Assembly (NCBI GenBank): GCA_016218825.1
Contig: JACRCV010000006.1
Coordinates: 97,864 to 161,863, forward strand
Length of the DNA stretch: 64,000 nucleotides
From: Deltaproteobacteria bacterium
Lineage (GTDB): Bacteria; Myxococcota; XYA12-FULL-58-9
Reading direction: 5' to 3'
Shown here piece by piece: positions 1 to 8,528 of the stretch. The notes under the pieces were generated by a model, which searched no databases, was not told the origin of the DNA, and worked only from the letters and a program-made list of their open reading frames with translations. Numbering within the stretch: the stretch's first letter is position 1; each line of letters opens with the position of its first letter. Made by a program: the position numbers and the translations under genes.

Positions 1-762
1 GTGGATCTGCCGACCATGGCGGAGACGGCGCGCAGCATGGTCCGCGAGGCGCTCGACGCCTTCGTGGGCCGGGACGCCGACCGGGCACAGCTGGTGATCG
101 AGCGCGACCGGATCGTCGACGCCTATTACGGCCAGACCTTCCGCGAGCTCTTGACCTACATGATGGAGGATCCGCGCAACATCTATCGTGCGACCCGGGT
201 GCAGGCGATCGCGAAGCACCTGGAGCGCATCGGCGACCACGCCACCAACCTGGCGGAGATGGTGGTCTTCATGGTCAAGGGCCAGGACATCCGCCACGTC
301 GGGCGTCGCGACACCTCGGCCGCCTCGCGCGTGCCCCACGGGGTGCTGTTCTTGTGCGTGCACAACGCCGCGCGCAGCCAGATGGCCGAAGGGCTGGCGC
401 AACGACTGTTCCCGCCGGGCGTCCGGGTCTGGAGCGCCGGCTCCGTTCCTGCTGCCGTCGTCGACCCGCGCGCCGTCGAGGCGATGCGGGAGATTGGCAT
501 CGACATCACCAAGCAGCGGCCGAAGGCCATGAGCGACGTGCCGCTCGGGGACATCGACACCGTGATCACCCTGTGCGCCGAGGAGGTCTGCCCGGCGTTC
601 TCGATGCCGCTTTGCAGGGAGAGCTGGGCGCTGCCCGATCCGGCCGACGTCAAGGGCGGCGATGAGGAGGTTCGGAAGAGCTTCCGTCAGGTGCGGGACG
701 CCCTGCGGCGTCGCATCGAGGCCTTCGTGAACGAGCGGCGGGGACCAGAGCCGGTGTCGTGA
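1..762 (+). CDS. PhoU domain fused to arsenate reductase (5' end cut by the window)
   Basis: The N-terminal ~100 residues are the last part of a PhoU helical bundle (phosphate-uptake regulator), with the typical IAKHLERIGDHATNLAE helix. From residue ~113 the chain becomes a low-molecular-weight phosphatase-fold arsenate reductase: the CX5R loop is C119-R125 (CVHNAARS), and the LCAEEVCP stretch supplies C192 and C197, the thiols expected to relay the disulfide to thioredoxin. The WALPDPA motif of the family is also present. The reading frame is open at base 1, so the GTG there is probably internal and the rest of PhoU lies upstream, perhaps in a pst operon. Joining a phosphate-uptake regulator to arsenate reduction makes sense because arsenate enters through phosphate transporters. 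Domain identities are firm; the fusion's regulatory meaning is inference. Confidence 0.88.
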   Translation: MDLPTMAETARSMVREALDAFVGRDADRAQLVIERDRIVDAYYGQTFRELLTYMMEDPRNIYRATRVQAIAKHLERIGDHATNLAEMVVFMVKGQDIRHVGRRDTSAASRVPHGVLFLCVHNAARSQMAEGLAQRLFPPGVRVWSAGSVPAAVVDPRAVEAMREIGIDITKQRPKAMSDVPLGDIDTVITLCAEEVCPAFSMPLCRESWALPDPADVKGGDEEVRKSFRQVRDALRRRIEAFVNERRGPEPVS

Positions 763-781
763 GTGCCACGGCGATAGCAGT

Positions 782-810
782 GCGCCGCGAACCGATCGTC
801 ACCGCGGCGC
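782..810. terminator. GC-rich hairpin between convergent genes
   Basis: GCGCCGCG at 782-789 pairs perfectly with CGCGGCGC at 803-810 around a 13-base loop. It sits between the ends of two convergent genes, where a two-way terminator would be expected. There is no T-tract on either side, so it may only be a chance GC hairpin. Confidence 0.28.
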
Positions 811-839
811 GCCACACAGGAGAGCAAGGGAGGCGGTTG

Positions 840-2006
840 TTAGCGTAGCGCCCGCAGCCGCGCCGCTGCGGCCTCCAGGGTCTCGAGGCGCTTACAAAAC
901 GCGAAGCGCAGCAGCCGTCGACCCTCCTCGGGGTGCGCGGCGTAGAACGCGCCCGGCGGGATGGTGGCGACGCCGTGCTCGGTCACCAGGCGGCGGGCGA
1001 ACGTCTGATCGTCCTCGCTACTGAGGCGCGAGAAGTCGGCGACGATGAAATAGGTGCCGGCGGGGATCGCGACCGCGAAGCCCGCATTCGTGAGGGCGCG
1101 CACCAGGAAGTCACGACGCGCCGCGTACTGGCGCTGAAAATCCGCGAGGTAGTCGCCGCCGAGGATGAAGCGCCGCAGCGCCGTGGCCATCGCCACCTGG
1201 AACGGGGTCGCGGTGGCGAAGGTCACGAACTGATGCGCGGCCTGCGCCGCGTCGACCAAGCGCTGGGGTCCCGTCGCCCACCCGACCTTCCAGCCGGTCA
1301 GCGAGAAGGTCTTGCCGGTCGACGACAGGGTCAGGGTGCGCTCGCGCATCCCCGGCACGGTTGCGATCGGCAGGTGACGGCGGCCGTCGAAGGTCAGGTG
1401 CTCGTAGACCTCGTCGGCCAAGACGACGAGGTCGTGGCGCACGCACAGATCGGCGACCGCCCCGAGCTCGGCGGGGGTGAACACCTTGCCGGTCGGGTTG
1501 TGCGGGGTGTTGAGGACGAGGACGCGGGTGCGCTTCGTGATCTGGCGCTCGAGCTCGGCGACGTCGAGGGCGAAGTCGGGGAACTTGAGCGTGACATAGC
1601 GGGGCACGGCGCCGGCGAGGGTCACGCACACCGGGTAGCTGTCGTAGAACGGCTCGATCAGGATCACCTCGTCGCCGGGGTTGAGCAGGCCCAAGAGCGA
1701 CGACAGGATCCCCTCGGTGGCGCCGGAGAACACCACCACCTCGGTCTCCGGGTCGTAGCTGAGACCATAGAGCTGGGCGCGGGTCTCGCTGATGGCACGA
1801 ACGAGCTCGAGGTGGCCGCGGGAGCGCGCGTATTGGTTGGCGCCGGCGCGCATCGCCGCGAGCGCGGCGTCGAAGATCTCGGCGGGGCCGTCGAAGTCCG
1901 GGAACCCCTGCGACAAGTTGATGGCCTGGTGGCGGTTGGCGAGCTCCGTCATCTCTGCGAAGACGCTGGCGCCGAAAGGTCTCAGTCGAGTGGCGACCAT
2001 CCTCAC
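840..2006 (-). CDS. PLP-dependent class I/II aminotransferase (kynurenine/methionine aminotransferase type)
   Basis: Fold-type I aminotransferase of 388 residues, a normal length. The signature residues are all visible: N170 in TPHNPTG, D198 and Y201 in ADEVYEHL, and the Schiff-base lysine K232 in SSTGKTFSLTGWK. The N-terminal LSQGFPDFDGP stretch is typical of the subgroup containing kynurenine-oxoglutarate transaminase and E. coli YbdL (methionine aminotransferase). The start is a GTG whose last bases form the TGA of the upstream transporter gene (GTGA overlap); an ATG two codons later is the alternative. It is the last gene of a four-gene run (peptidase, two transporters, aminotransferase), suggesting use of imported or released amino acids. 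The exact amino donor cannot be read from sequence. Confidence 0.92.
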   Translation of the reverse strand: MRMVATRLRPFGASVFAEMTELANRHQAINLSQGFPDFDGPAEIFDAALAAMRAGANQYARSRGHLELVRAISETRAQLYGLSYDPETEVVVFSGATEGILSSLLGLLNPGDEVILIEPFYDSYPVCVTLAGAVPRYVTLKFPDFALDVAELERQITKRTRVLVLNTPHNPTGKVFTPAELGAVADLCVRHDLVVLADEVYEHLTFDGRRHLPIATVPGMRERTLTLSSTGKTFSLTGWKVGWATGPQRLVDAAQAAHQFVTFATATPFQVAMATALRRFILGGDYLADFQRQYAARRDFLVRALTNAGFAVAIPAGTYFIVADFSRLSSEDDQTFARRLVTEHGVATIPPGAFYAAHPEEGRRLLRFAFCKRLETLEAAAARLRALR

Positions 2007-3283
2007 ACCTCGGGAACGACGACAACGCCAGACGCCGCCCCGGCCGTCAAGCGGCGGTAGCGGCGGCCGATGACGACCGCGAGCCCCATCCAGCCGACCA
2101 CCGCGACCAGCGTCAGCCAGGAGGCGAACCCGGACAAAGACAGCGCCGCGAGCGCCAAGAGCAGCACCGACACCAAGCCCTTGGTGACGCGATAGGTCAG
2201 GACGTCGACGACGGTCTTGCCCTCGGTCTTCTCGCGGTAGCCGAGCGGGATGTAGAGCATCTCCTTGGCGGCGCGGAACAGCGAATAGTCGAAGCTCTTC
2301 GACGCGATCTTCGCCGCCGCCACCAGCGCGAACGCCGGCGTGACCACGAAGGCGAGGACGCTGACAAACAACAACAGCGGCAGCGCCAGCAAGGTGCGCG
2401 GCACGCCGACCTTCTTCAAGACCACGCCGGTGGCGAGCTGCAGCACCAGGGCCACGAACGCCGTGCCGCTGTAGATGATGCCGATGACCCGCGTCCGTTC
2501 GTCGACGACCGGATAGGCCGCGGCGACGGTGCCGTTGAACACGTAGTCGATCAAGGTGATCGAGAGCTGGGTGCAGGTGACGAGGAGGATCATCAGGCCG
2601 ACGTAGGCGCTCCGGCGGACCAGGCGGACCGTGCTCGGCAGGGTGGCGGCGACGTTGGTTGCCGGCGGGGCAACGCCGAGATCACGTCCGAAGCCGGTCG
2701 CCGCGACCCCGATGATCAGCAGCAAGCCCACCACCGCCCAGAGCGTCGAGGCGGTGCCGACGCGGGCGGCGAGCGGGCCCACCACCAGGCCGCCGACGAT
2801 CGCGCCGAGGGAGCCGGCGGCGCAGAACAGGCCGTAGCTCCAGCGCGCGGTCGCGGTGTGGAAGTGGAGGTTGGCCATGCTCCAGAACGCCTCGACCAGC
2901 ACCACGACGTAGAGATCCTTGAACACGTAGAGCGCGAACGGCGCCCAAGGCACCGCCGCGAGCTCGAGGGTCAAGAGGACGGTGAGCAGCACCACGCTGG
3001 TCGCGGCCGCACCGACGAGCATCGTCAGGATCGGGAGGCGTGAGGCCAGCCGGTTGTAAACGCCGACGACGACGAGCGCGGCGCACGCGACGCACAACCA
3101 CACCCACGGCAGGCCCTCCTGGCCGTAGGCGCCCAAGAACAGCGACTCGGCGGCGGGTCGGGCGAGCTCGTAGCTGCCGATGGTGAGGAACGCCAAGCCG
3201 CACAGCCCGGCGAGCTGTGCCCCGCGACCGTAAAGCGCGGCGCGGGCCTCGCCGAGCGCGGTCTGAGCTTCCGGCAGGGTCAT
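2003..3283 (-). CDS. MFS-fold carrier related to nucleotide (NTP/NDP) translocases
   Basis: A 426-residue membrane protein with about 12 hydrophobic helices. Two segments match the bacterial relatives of ATP/ADP (NTT-type) translocases: KDLYVVVLVEAFWS in the first half, and AKEMLYIPLGYREKTEGK followed by VVDVLTYR in the second. The true nucleotide parasites use this fold to exchange ATP for ADP; free-living homologues exist whose substrate is unknown, so I do not claim nucleotide transport. The ATG at 3283 overlaps the stop of the upstream MFS gene (ATGA), which fixes the start, and the gene ends in a GTGA overlap with the aminotransferase. It is thus translationally coupled on both sides. 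Confidence 0.8.
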   Translation of the reverse strand: MTLPEAQTALGEARAALYGRGAQLAGLCGLAFLTIGSYELARPAAESLFLGAYGQEGLPWVWLCVACAALVVVGVYNRLASRLPILTMLVGAAATSVVLLTVLLTLELAAVPWAPFALYVFKDLYVVVLVEAFWSMANLHFHTATARWSYGLFCAAGSLGAIVGGLVVGPLAARVGTASTLWAVVGLLLIIGVAATGFGRDLGVAPPATNVAATLPSTVRLVRRSAYVGLMILLVTCTQLSITLIDYVFNGTVAAAYPVVDERTRVIGIIYSGTAFVALVLQLATGVVLKKVGVPRTLLALPLLLFVSVLAFVVTPAFALVAAAKIASKSFDYSLFRAAKEMLYIPLGYREKTEGKTVVDVLTYRVTKGLVSVLLLALAALSLSGFASWLTLVAVVGWMGLAVVIGRRYRRLTAGAASGVVVVPEV

Positions 3284-4494
3284 GGGGTGGCCGGCGTCGG
3301 GCGGCGGAGGCTGACGGCCCACAGGGCCGACGCCAGGAGGAACACCGCCGGGATCGCGAGCATCCCGACTTGAAGATCAGTCCGATCGGAGATGCTGCCA
3401 ATCAACGTCGGCGAGATCGCGTCACCGAGCAGGTGGGTGACGAAGATCGACGCTGCCATCGCGGTGGCGCGGATCTGGGGTCGGACGCTGTCGAGGATCA
3501 GGGCGTTGATCGGGCCGGTGTTCAAGAACAGCAGCAACTCGGCCACCGCGAGCCAAGCCACGAAGGCCGGCGTGAAGGGTGCCACCAGCGCCAAGACCGT
3601 CGCCCCGGCGCCGAGGCCGACGGCGACGACGCCGAGCCAGGTGTAGCCCTTCGGGGTCCAGGCGAGCAGGCGATCGCCGAGGTAGCCGCCCAACAGCGTG
3701 CCGACGAAGCCGGTGACCACGGTGAGGCCGCCGAAGAGCATCATGCCGTCGGCCTGGTCGAAGCCGCGCACCCGCATCATGTAGCTCGGGATCCAGAACG
3801 ACAGGCCGCCGATCGCGAAGGTGTACGCGGTGTAGCCGAGCACGGTCCAGACATAGAGGGGGTTGGTCGCGAGCAACCGATACGCGGTCGCGAGTCGGGG
3901 TGGGGGTGCAGCGTCGGGCGCGTCGTGGGCGCCGCGCACCGGTTCGTGGAGGAGCAGCACCGCGAGCGCCAAGAGCAGGCCGGGGAAGCCGACCACGAAG
4001 AACGCCGGGCGCCACCCGAGGTGCTTGCCGAGGACGCCGCCCAACAGGTAGCCGAGGGCGCTGCCGACCGGGATCGCGAGGAAGAACACCGCCAGCATCC
4101 GGCCGCGGCGGGCCTTCGGGAAGTAGTCGGCGATGAGCGACGGCGAGATCGAGCCGTACGCGGCCTCGCCGACGCCGACCAACGAGCGCGCGGCGACGAG
4201 GGTCACGAAGCGCTGCGCGAAGCCGCCGAGCGCCGTCGCCAGCGACCACAAGCCGACGCCGAACGCCAGCCAGCGCTTGCGCCGGCCGCGGTCGCCGAAG
4301 AAGCCGAAGATCGGGCTGGTGACGAAGTAGACCAGCATGAACGCGGTGCCGAGCAGTCCGGCGCGCGTATCATCGAGGCCGAGCTCGCGCTGGATGTCGG
4401 GGAGGATGGCGGTGATGACATAGCGGTCGACGTAGTTCAGGACGTTGACGGCAGTCAGCACCGCCAACGCGGCGCGCGCTCGGGCGTCCACCAT
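3280..4494 (-). CDS. MFS transporter, spinster-like
   Basis: A 404-residue major facilitator with 12 predicted helices. The first helix carries NVLNYVDRYVITAILP, typical of spinster/OPA-like MFS proteins, and the loop between helices 2 and 3 holds the family motif as FGFFGDRGRRKRW. The second half ends normally at LGDAISPTLIGSISD and a final helix. The start ATG at 4494 lies 58 bases downstream of the M3 peptidase gene on the same strand, and the stop overlaps the next start (ATGA). Substrate unknown; neighbours (extracytoplasmic peptidase, aminotransferase) suggest amino acids, small peptides or a related metabolite, which is inference from context only. Confidence 0.9.
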   Translation of the reverse strand: MVDARARAALAVLTAVNVLNYVDRYVITAILPDIQRELGLDDTRAGLLGTAFMLVYFVTSPIFGFFGDRGRRKRWLAFGVGLWSLATALGGFAQRFVTLVAARSLVGVGEAAYGSISPSLIADYFPKARRGRMLAVFFLAIPVGSALGYLLGGVLGKHLGWRPAFFVVGFPGLLLALAVLLLHEPVRGAHDAPDAAPPPRLATAYRLLATNPLYVWTVLGYTAYTFAIGGLSFWIPSYMMRVRGFDQADGMMLFGGLTVVTGFVGTLLGGYLGDRLLAWTPKGYTWLGVVAVGLGAGATVLALVAPFTPAFVAWLAVAELLLFLNTGPINALILDSVRPQIRATAMAASIFVTHLLGDAISPTLIGSISDRTDLQVGMLAIPAVFLLASALWAVSLRRPTPATP

Positions 4495-4552
4495 GGGGGC
4501 TCGAATCCGGCGGACTCGAGGCGGTCGCTACGCCCCGAGGTCCGAGTCGTGC

Positions 4553-6580
4553 CTAGCCGGCGTTCAGCCAGGCGGCGAAGGCATCGAAGGAGTAGTCGCG
4601 GCCGAGGAACTTCTTCACCAGCGCCGCGGCGTCCTCCGAGCCCCCGGGCTCGAGGACCATCTGCCGGTAGCGGGTCGCCGGATCCGGGTTCAACAGGCCC
4701 TGCTTCTGGAACACGCTGAACAGATCCTTCGCGATCACCAGCGACCACATGTAGGTGTAGTACATCGCGGTGTAGCCGTTCAGGTGCCCGAAGCTGTACT
4801 GCATGAAGGTGTCGTCGACGTAGGCGAAGGGGCTGTACTTCTGCTGCAGCTCCTTCAGGATCGCGGTCGTGTCTTTGCCGGCGGGATCGCCGTCGTAGTA
4901 GGCGAGCGACAGCATGGCGTAGAACATCTGGTGGCGCGCCTGCAGGCCTTTGCCGAAGTCACGGGCGGCGCGCATCTTCTTGACCAACGCCTCGGGGATC
5001 GGCTCGCCACCGGCGTCTTTGGCGAAGGTGCGCAACACCGCGCTGTCCCATGCCCACTCTTCCAAGAGCTGCGACGGCGTCTCGACGAAGTCCCACTCGA
5101 CGTTGAAGCCCGAGATCCCGATCCAGCGCTGCCGGCCGCCGAGGATGTGGTGGAGCAGGTGCCCGAACTCGTGGAAGAAGGTCTCGACGTCGTCGTGCTC
5201 CATGAGCCCGGGGGTGCCGTCGCCGCCCGGGAAGTTGCAGACCAGGGCGCCGACCGGGGTCTGCTTGCCGGCGACACCGGTGCGCATCGGGAAGGCGGCG
5301 GCGTGCTTGTACTTGCCTTGGCGCGGATGCATGTCGAGGAAGAAGGTGCCGTAGAGGGTGTCGCCGACCATCACCTCGTAGGCCTCGACGCTCGGATCCC
5401 AGACCGGCAGCTCGACGCGCTTGTAGCTCAGGCCGAAGAGCTTGGCGCTGATGTCGAGGATCCCCTGCTTCACCGCGTCGTAGGGGAAGTAGGGTCTGAG
5501 CGCCTGGGAGTCGACCTTGTACTTGTCGCGTTTCAGCTGCTCCTCGATGAAGGTCTTCTGCCAGTCGCCGACGCTCTTGGCCCCGGGCAGAGTCTTCTTC
5601 AGCTCCGCGAGCAGCTCGTCGTAGTCCTTCTTGGCGCGCGGCAAGGCGACGTTCGCCACCTTGTCGATGAAGGTGCGCGCCGCCTTGTCGGTGCGGATCA
5701 TCTTGTCTTCGGTGATGTAGGCCGCCCAGTTGTCGTAGCCGAGCAGCCGCGACAGCTCGTAGCGCTTGCCGAGCAAGGCGTTCAACACCTCGATGTTCTT
5801 GGGGTAGCCGCGGCGGCGGAACTCCTTGTAGAGGGCGAGGCGCAGCGGGTCGCTCTTGGCGTAGCTCATGAACGGGATGTAGTCCGGGTAGTCGGTGGTG
5901 ACCGTGATCTTGCCGTCGGCCCCCGGCTTGTGGCCGTCGATGTAGTCCTGCGGCAGGCCGCCGAGCTCGGTCGCGGCCGCCAGCTTGATGCTGCGCACGT
6001 CTTCGCGGATGTTCTTTTCGAACTCCTGGCCGAGCTTGACGATCTCCTCGTTGATCGCCCGGATCTTGTCGCGCGTCGTTTGATCCTTGTCGACGCCGGC
6101 GCGGCGGAAGTCGCGCAGCAGCTTCACCAAGTACCGAGTGGTGACCGCGTCCTCCTTGGCGGGAGCGATGGCGCTGATGGCGTCGAACACCGGCCGTGAC
6201 AGCGACAGCTCGGTGCTGAGCTTGTTGAAGTCTTGCTCGCAGGTCTCGGCGACGGCGCGCAGGCTCGCGTCGGGGTGCACCTCGCGCATCAGCCCGGAGA
6301 CGTTCAAGCCCTTGTCGAGGATGATGCCGAGCGCGTTCAACGGTTCGAGGGCGGTGGCGACCGTCTTGTCGCCGCCGAGCTTCTCGAGGCTCGCGAACAG
6401 GGCCTTGGCGTCCTCGAGGTCCGCCTCGCACTCCTTCTGATAGGCGAGCGCGGCGGCGCTGGTCTCGGGCTTGGTCACGGCTCCTCCTTGAGGGCTTGGG
6501 GCGGGCGCCGGCGTCGGGGCGCTTTGGGTCGAGCACGCGGACAATGCGACGAGCACGACGCCGGGCAGGACTTGCTTCAT
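4553..6580 (-). CDS. Lipoprotein M3-family oligopeptidase
   Basis: A zinc metallopeptidase of the thimet oligopeptidase/Dcp family, 675 residues, full family length. The active site ETFFHEFGHLLHH lies near residue 470: two zinc-ligand histidines and the catalytic glutamate. Further conserved C-terminal blocks follow (FVETPSQLLEEW; HLNGYTAMYYTYMWS). Unusually for this mostly cytosolic family, the chain begins with a lipoprotein signal, with lipobox LSAC and acylated C16, followed by a Pro-rich linker, so the enzyme should face the periplasm or cell surface. The start is the ATG at 6580 with GGGAG seven bases upstream; a GTG two codons earlier is less likely. It heads the minus-strand run with two transporters and an aminotransferase. 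Confidence 0.93.
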   Translation of the reverse strand: MKQVLPGVVLVALSACSTQSAPTPAPAPSPQGGAVTKPETSAAALAYQKECEADLEDAKALFASLEKLGGDKTVATALEPLNALGIILDKGLNVSGLMREVHPDASLRAVAETCEQDFNKLSTELSLSRPVFDAISAIAPAKEDAVTTRYLVKLLRDFRRAGVDKDQTTRDKIRAINEEIVKLGQEFEKNIREDVRSIKLAAATELGGLPQDYIDGHKPGADGKITVTTDYPDYIPFMSYAKSDPLRLALYKEFRRRGYPKNIEVLNALLGKRYELSRLLGYDNWAAYITEDKMIRTDKAARTFIDKVANVALPRAKKDYDELLAELKKTLPGAKSVGDWQKTFIEEQLKRDKYKVDSQALRPYFPYDAVKQGILDISAKLFGLSYKRVELPVWDPSVEAYEVMVGDTLYGTFFLDMHPRQGKYKHAAAFPMRTGVAGKQTPVGALVCNFPGGDGTPGLMEHDDVETFFHEFGHLLHHILGGRQRWIGISGFNVEWDFVETPSQLLEEWAWDSAVLRTFAKDAGGEPIPEALVKKMRAARDFGKGLQARHQMFYAMLSLAYYDGDPAGKDTTAILKELQQKYSPFAYVDDTFMQYSFGHLNGYTAMYYTYMWSLVIAKDLFSVFQKQGLLNPDPATRYRQMVLEPGGSEDAAALVKKFLGRDYSFDAFAAWLNAG

Positions 6581-6694
6581 TGGCACGCTCCCATGTGGCT
6601 GGTCTCAAAGCGCAATCGTCGCGCGGAGTCAATTGCCTCCGGGGGTTGCGGCGGGGCGCTGGTCACGCGGCCGCGTCCTCGTTATGCTCGCCGG

Positions 6695-7579
6695 ATGTCG
6701 GGCAAGGCCGAGCGCTACTTCTCCGGTGCGCCACGCGATCCGTCGCGGCCGCTGCCGGGCGAGGTGAGCCCCGGTCGGCGGCAGCTGTTCGTCAACCTGG
6801 TCGCTGCGGTGATCCTCGTGGGCGTCGGTCTGGTGATCGGCATCATGCTGTCACCGGACTCTCCGAAGACTCTCGAGGCGCGGGTGCGGCAGCTGACCGC
6901 CGCGGTCGAGGCCCGGGACCTGAAGATCAACGAGCTGCAGCGCGCCGCGAAGCTGCAGCCGGTCGCCACCCCGACCTTGGGCGGCAAGCTCAAGCCCGAC
7001 GATCGCAAGCGCCACGAAGCGATGGCGAAGAAGTACGCCGACACCCTGCGCGCCGTGAAAGCGCAGTCGGCGGCGGAGCTGGTCGAGTGGTTCGTCGGCC
7101 GTTGGGACGAGCTCCTCGACAACCCCCTGCAAGACGATCGCGTCGGCAGGCGCGCGGCGCTGCTCGCGCAGCTCGTCACCGGGATGAGCCACGACCTCCA
7201 CCCCGACGACTTCGTGCCGTGGCAGGCGGAGTTCCTGTTCAACCACAAGTGGCTGGGCGAGCTGCACTTCGATCAGGACGGCGACGGTCTGCCGCGCAAG
7301 CGCGCCGGGATGAACCCCAAGGACGGCTTCGCCACGACCTCGGTGTGTCAGATCGCGATGGCGATGAACCAGGCGACCCTGGACGCCGAGGTGCTGGTCA
7401 CCCCGGAGATGGAGTGCGACAAGCCGGAGAACAAGATGTCGGTGTTCCTGCAGGGGGATACCCTCGACGACGCGTTGAACGAGTTCATCCGCGCCTGCAA
7501 GCGCGAGCGCTTCGTGGTGGTCGAGAAGAACAAGCAGGGCGTGCGCCTCATCCTGGTCGGCAAGAAGATCAACCCCTGA
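6695..7579 (+). CDS. Single-pass membrane protein of unknown function
   Basis: A 294-residue protein I do not recognise. It has a short cytoplasmic N-terminus, one transmembrane helix (about residues 33-53, FVNLVAAVILVGVGLVIGIM), then a heptad-like stretch LEARVRQLTAAVEARDLKIN that should form a short coiled coil, and a soluble domain to the end. The soluble part has a D/G-rich loop (FDQDGDGLPRKR) resembling an EF-hand-like calcium loop, though only one is present. The gene diverges from the M3 peptidase with a 114-base shared upstream region, and its 3' end overlaps the convergent ABC ATPase gene by 11 bases. I see no strong ribosome binding site before the ATG. Confidence 0.72.
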   Translation: MSGKAERYFSGAPRDPSRPLPGEVSPGRRQLFVNLVAAVILVGVGLVIGIMLSPDSPKTLEARVRQLTAAVEARDLKINELQRAAKLQPVATPTLGGKLKPDDRKRHEAMAKKYADTLRAVKAQSAAELVEWFVGRWDELLDNPLQDDRVGRRAALLAQLVTGMSHDLHPDDFVPWQAEFLFNHKWLGELHFDQDGDGLPRKRAGMNPKDGFATTSVCQIAMAMNQATLDAEVLVTPEMECDKPENKMSVFLQGDTLDDALNEFIRACKRERFVVVEKNKQGVRLILVGKKINP

Positions 7580-8528
7580 GCGGAGTCGGGCGCGCCGACC
7601 AGTGGCACGCGACCGCGGCCTCAGCCCCGGTCGCGGTCAACGCCGGCTCTTCGGCGGCACAACGGTCGAAGGCGTGCGGACAGCGATCGCGGTAGCTGCA
7701 ACCCGGGGTCGGTGCCGGCGTGGCGCCGACGACCACGTTCAAAGCGGCGGCGCGCGGCCCGGGCGCGGCCGCGAGCAGCGCCTGGGTGTAAGGGTGCGCC
7801 GGGGTCTCGAAGAGCGCGGCGGTGGGCGCCACTTCGACGATGCGGCCGGCGAACATCACCGCGACCCGGTGGCTCAAGTAACGGACCACGGCGAGATCGT
7901 GGCTGATGAACAAGTAGGCGAGGGCACGGCTCTCGGCGAGGTCCAAGAGCAGGTTCAGCACCTGGGCCTGGACCGAGACGTCGAGAGCGCTCGCCGGCTC
8001 GTCGGCGACGATGAGCTCCGGTTGCAGCGTCAAGGCGCGGGCGATCCCCACCCGCTGTCGCTCTCCACCCGAGAGCTCGTGCGGATAGCGATCGAGGCGA
8101 TCCGGAGACAAGCCGACCGCTCGCAGCAGCTCGTCGAGGCGACGGCGGGCCGCGTCCCCGGTCGCGAGGCGATGCACCGTGAGCGGCTCGAGGAGGGCGG
8201 CGCGAACCGTCAGGCGGGGATTCAAGGCGCCGACCGAGTCTTGAAATACCACCTGCATTCGGCGTCGGAGCGGCCGCAGTTGCCGCGGTGACCAGTCGGT
8301 GATGTCGGCGCCGTCGAAGCGCACCCGACCGCGGTCGGGGACGAGCAAGCGCAGCAGGATCCGGCCGAGGGTGCTCTTGCCACAGCCCGATTCCCCCACC
8401 AGGCCGAGGGTCTCGCCGCGCGCGATCGTCAGGCTCACGCCGCACAGCGCCCGGATCGGCGCGCCGCCGCCGCGTCGTGGCGCAAACGCCTTGGCGATGT
8501 CGCAAAGCTCGACGAGCGCCGTGCTCAT
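7569..8528 (-). CDS. Oligopeptide ABC transporter ATPase, DppF/OppF type
   Basis: A 319-residue ATPase with Walker A GESGCGKST, Q-loop VVFQDSVGALNPR, signature LSGGERQR, Walker B LIVADEP and switch histidine ISHDLAVV. After the ATPase core comes the OppD/DppF C-terminal extension with its Cys cluster (CSYRDRCPHAFDRC), specific to peptide and nickel importers. The start ATG at 8528 overlaps the stop of the DppD-type gene (ATGA), so a longer upstream reading is not used. With its partner it forms the ATPase pair of a peptide importer whose permeases and binding protein lie 9 kb away at 17.9-21.6 kb. The 3' end overlaps the convergent membrane-protein gene. Confidence 0.94.
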   Translation of the reverse strand: MSTALVELCDIAKAFAPRRGGGAPIRALCGVSLTIARGETLGLVGESGCGKSTLGRILLRLLVPDRGRVRFDGADITDWSPRQLRPLRRRMQVVFQDSVGALNPRLTVRAALLEPLTVHRLATGDAARRRLDELLRAVGLSPDRLDRYPHELSGGERQRVGIARALTLQPELIVADEPASALDVSVQAQVLNLLLDLAESRALAYLFISHDLAVVRYLSHRVAVMFAGRIVEVAPTAALFETPAHPYTQALLAAAPGPRAAALNVVVGATPAPTPGCSYRDRCPHAFDRCAAEEPALTATGAEAAVACHWSARPTPLRG

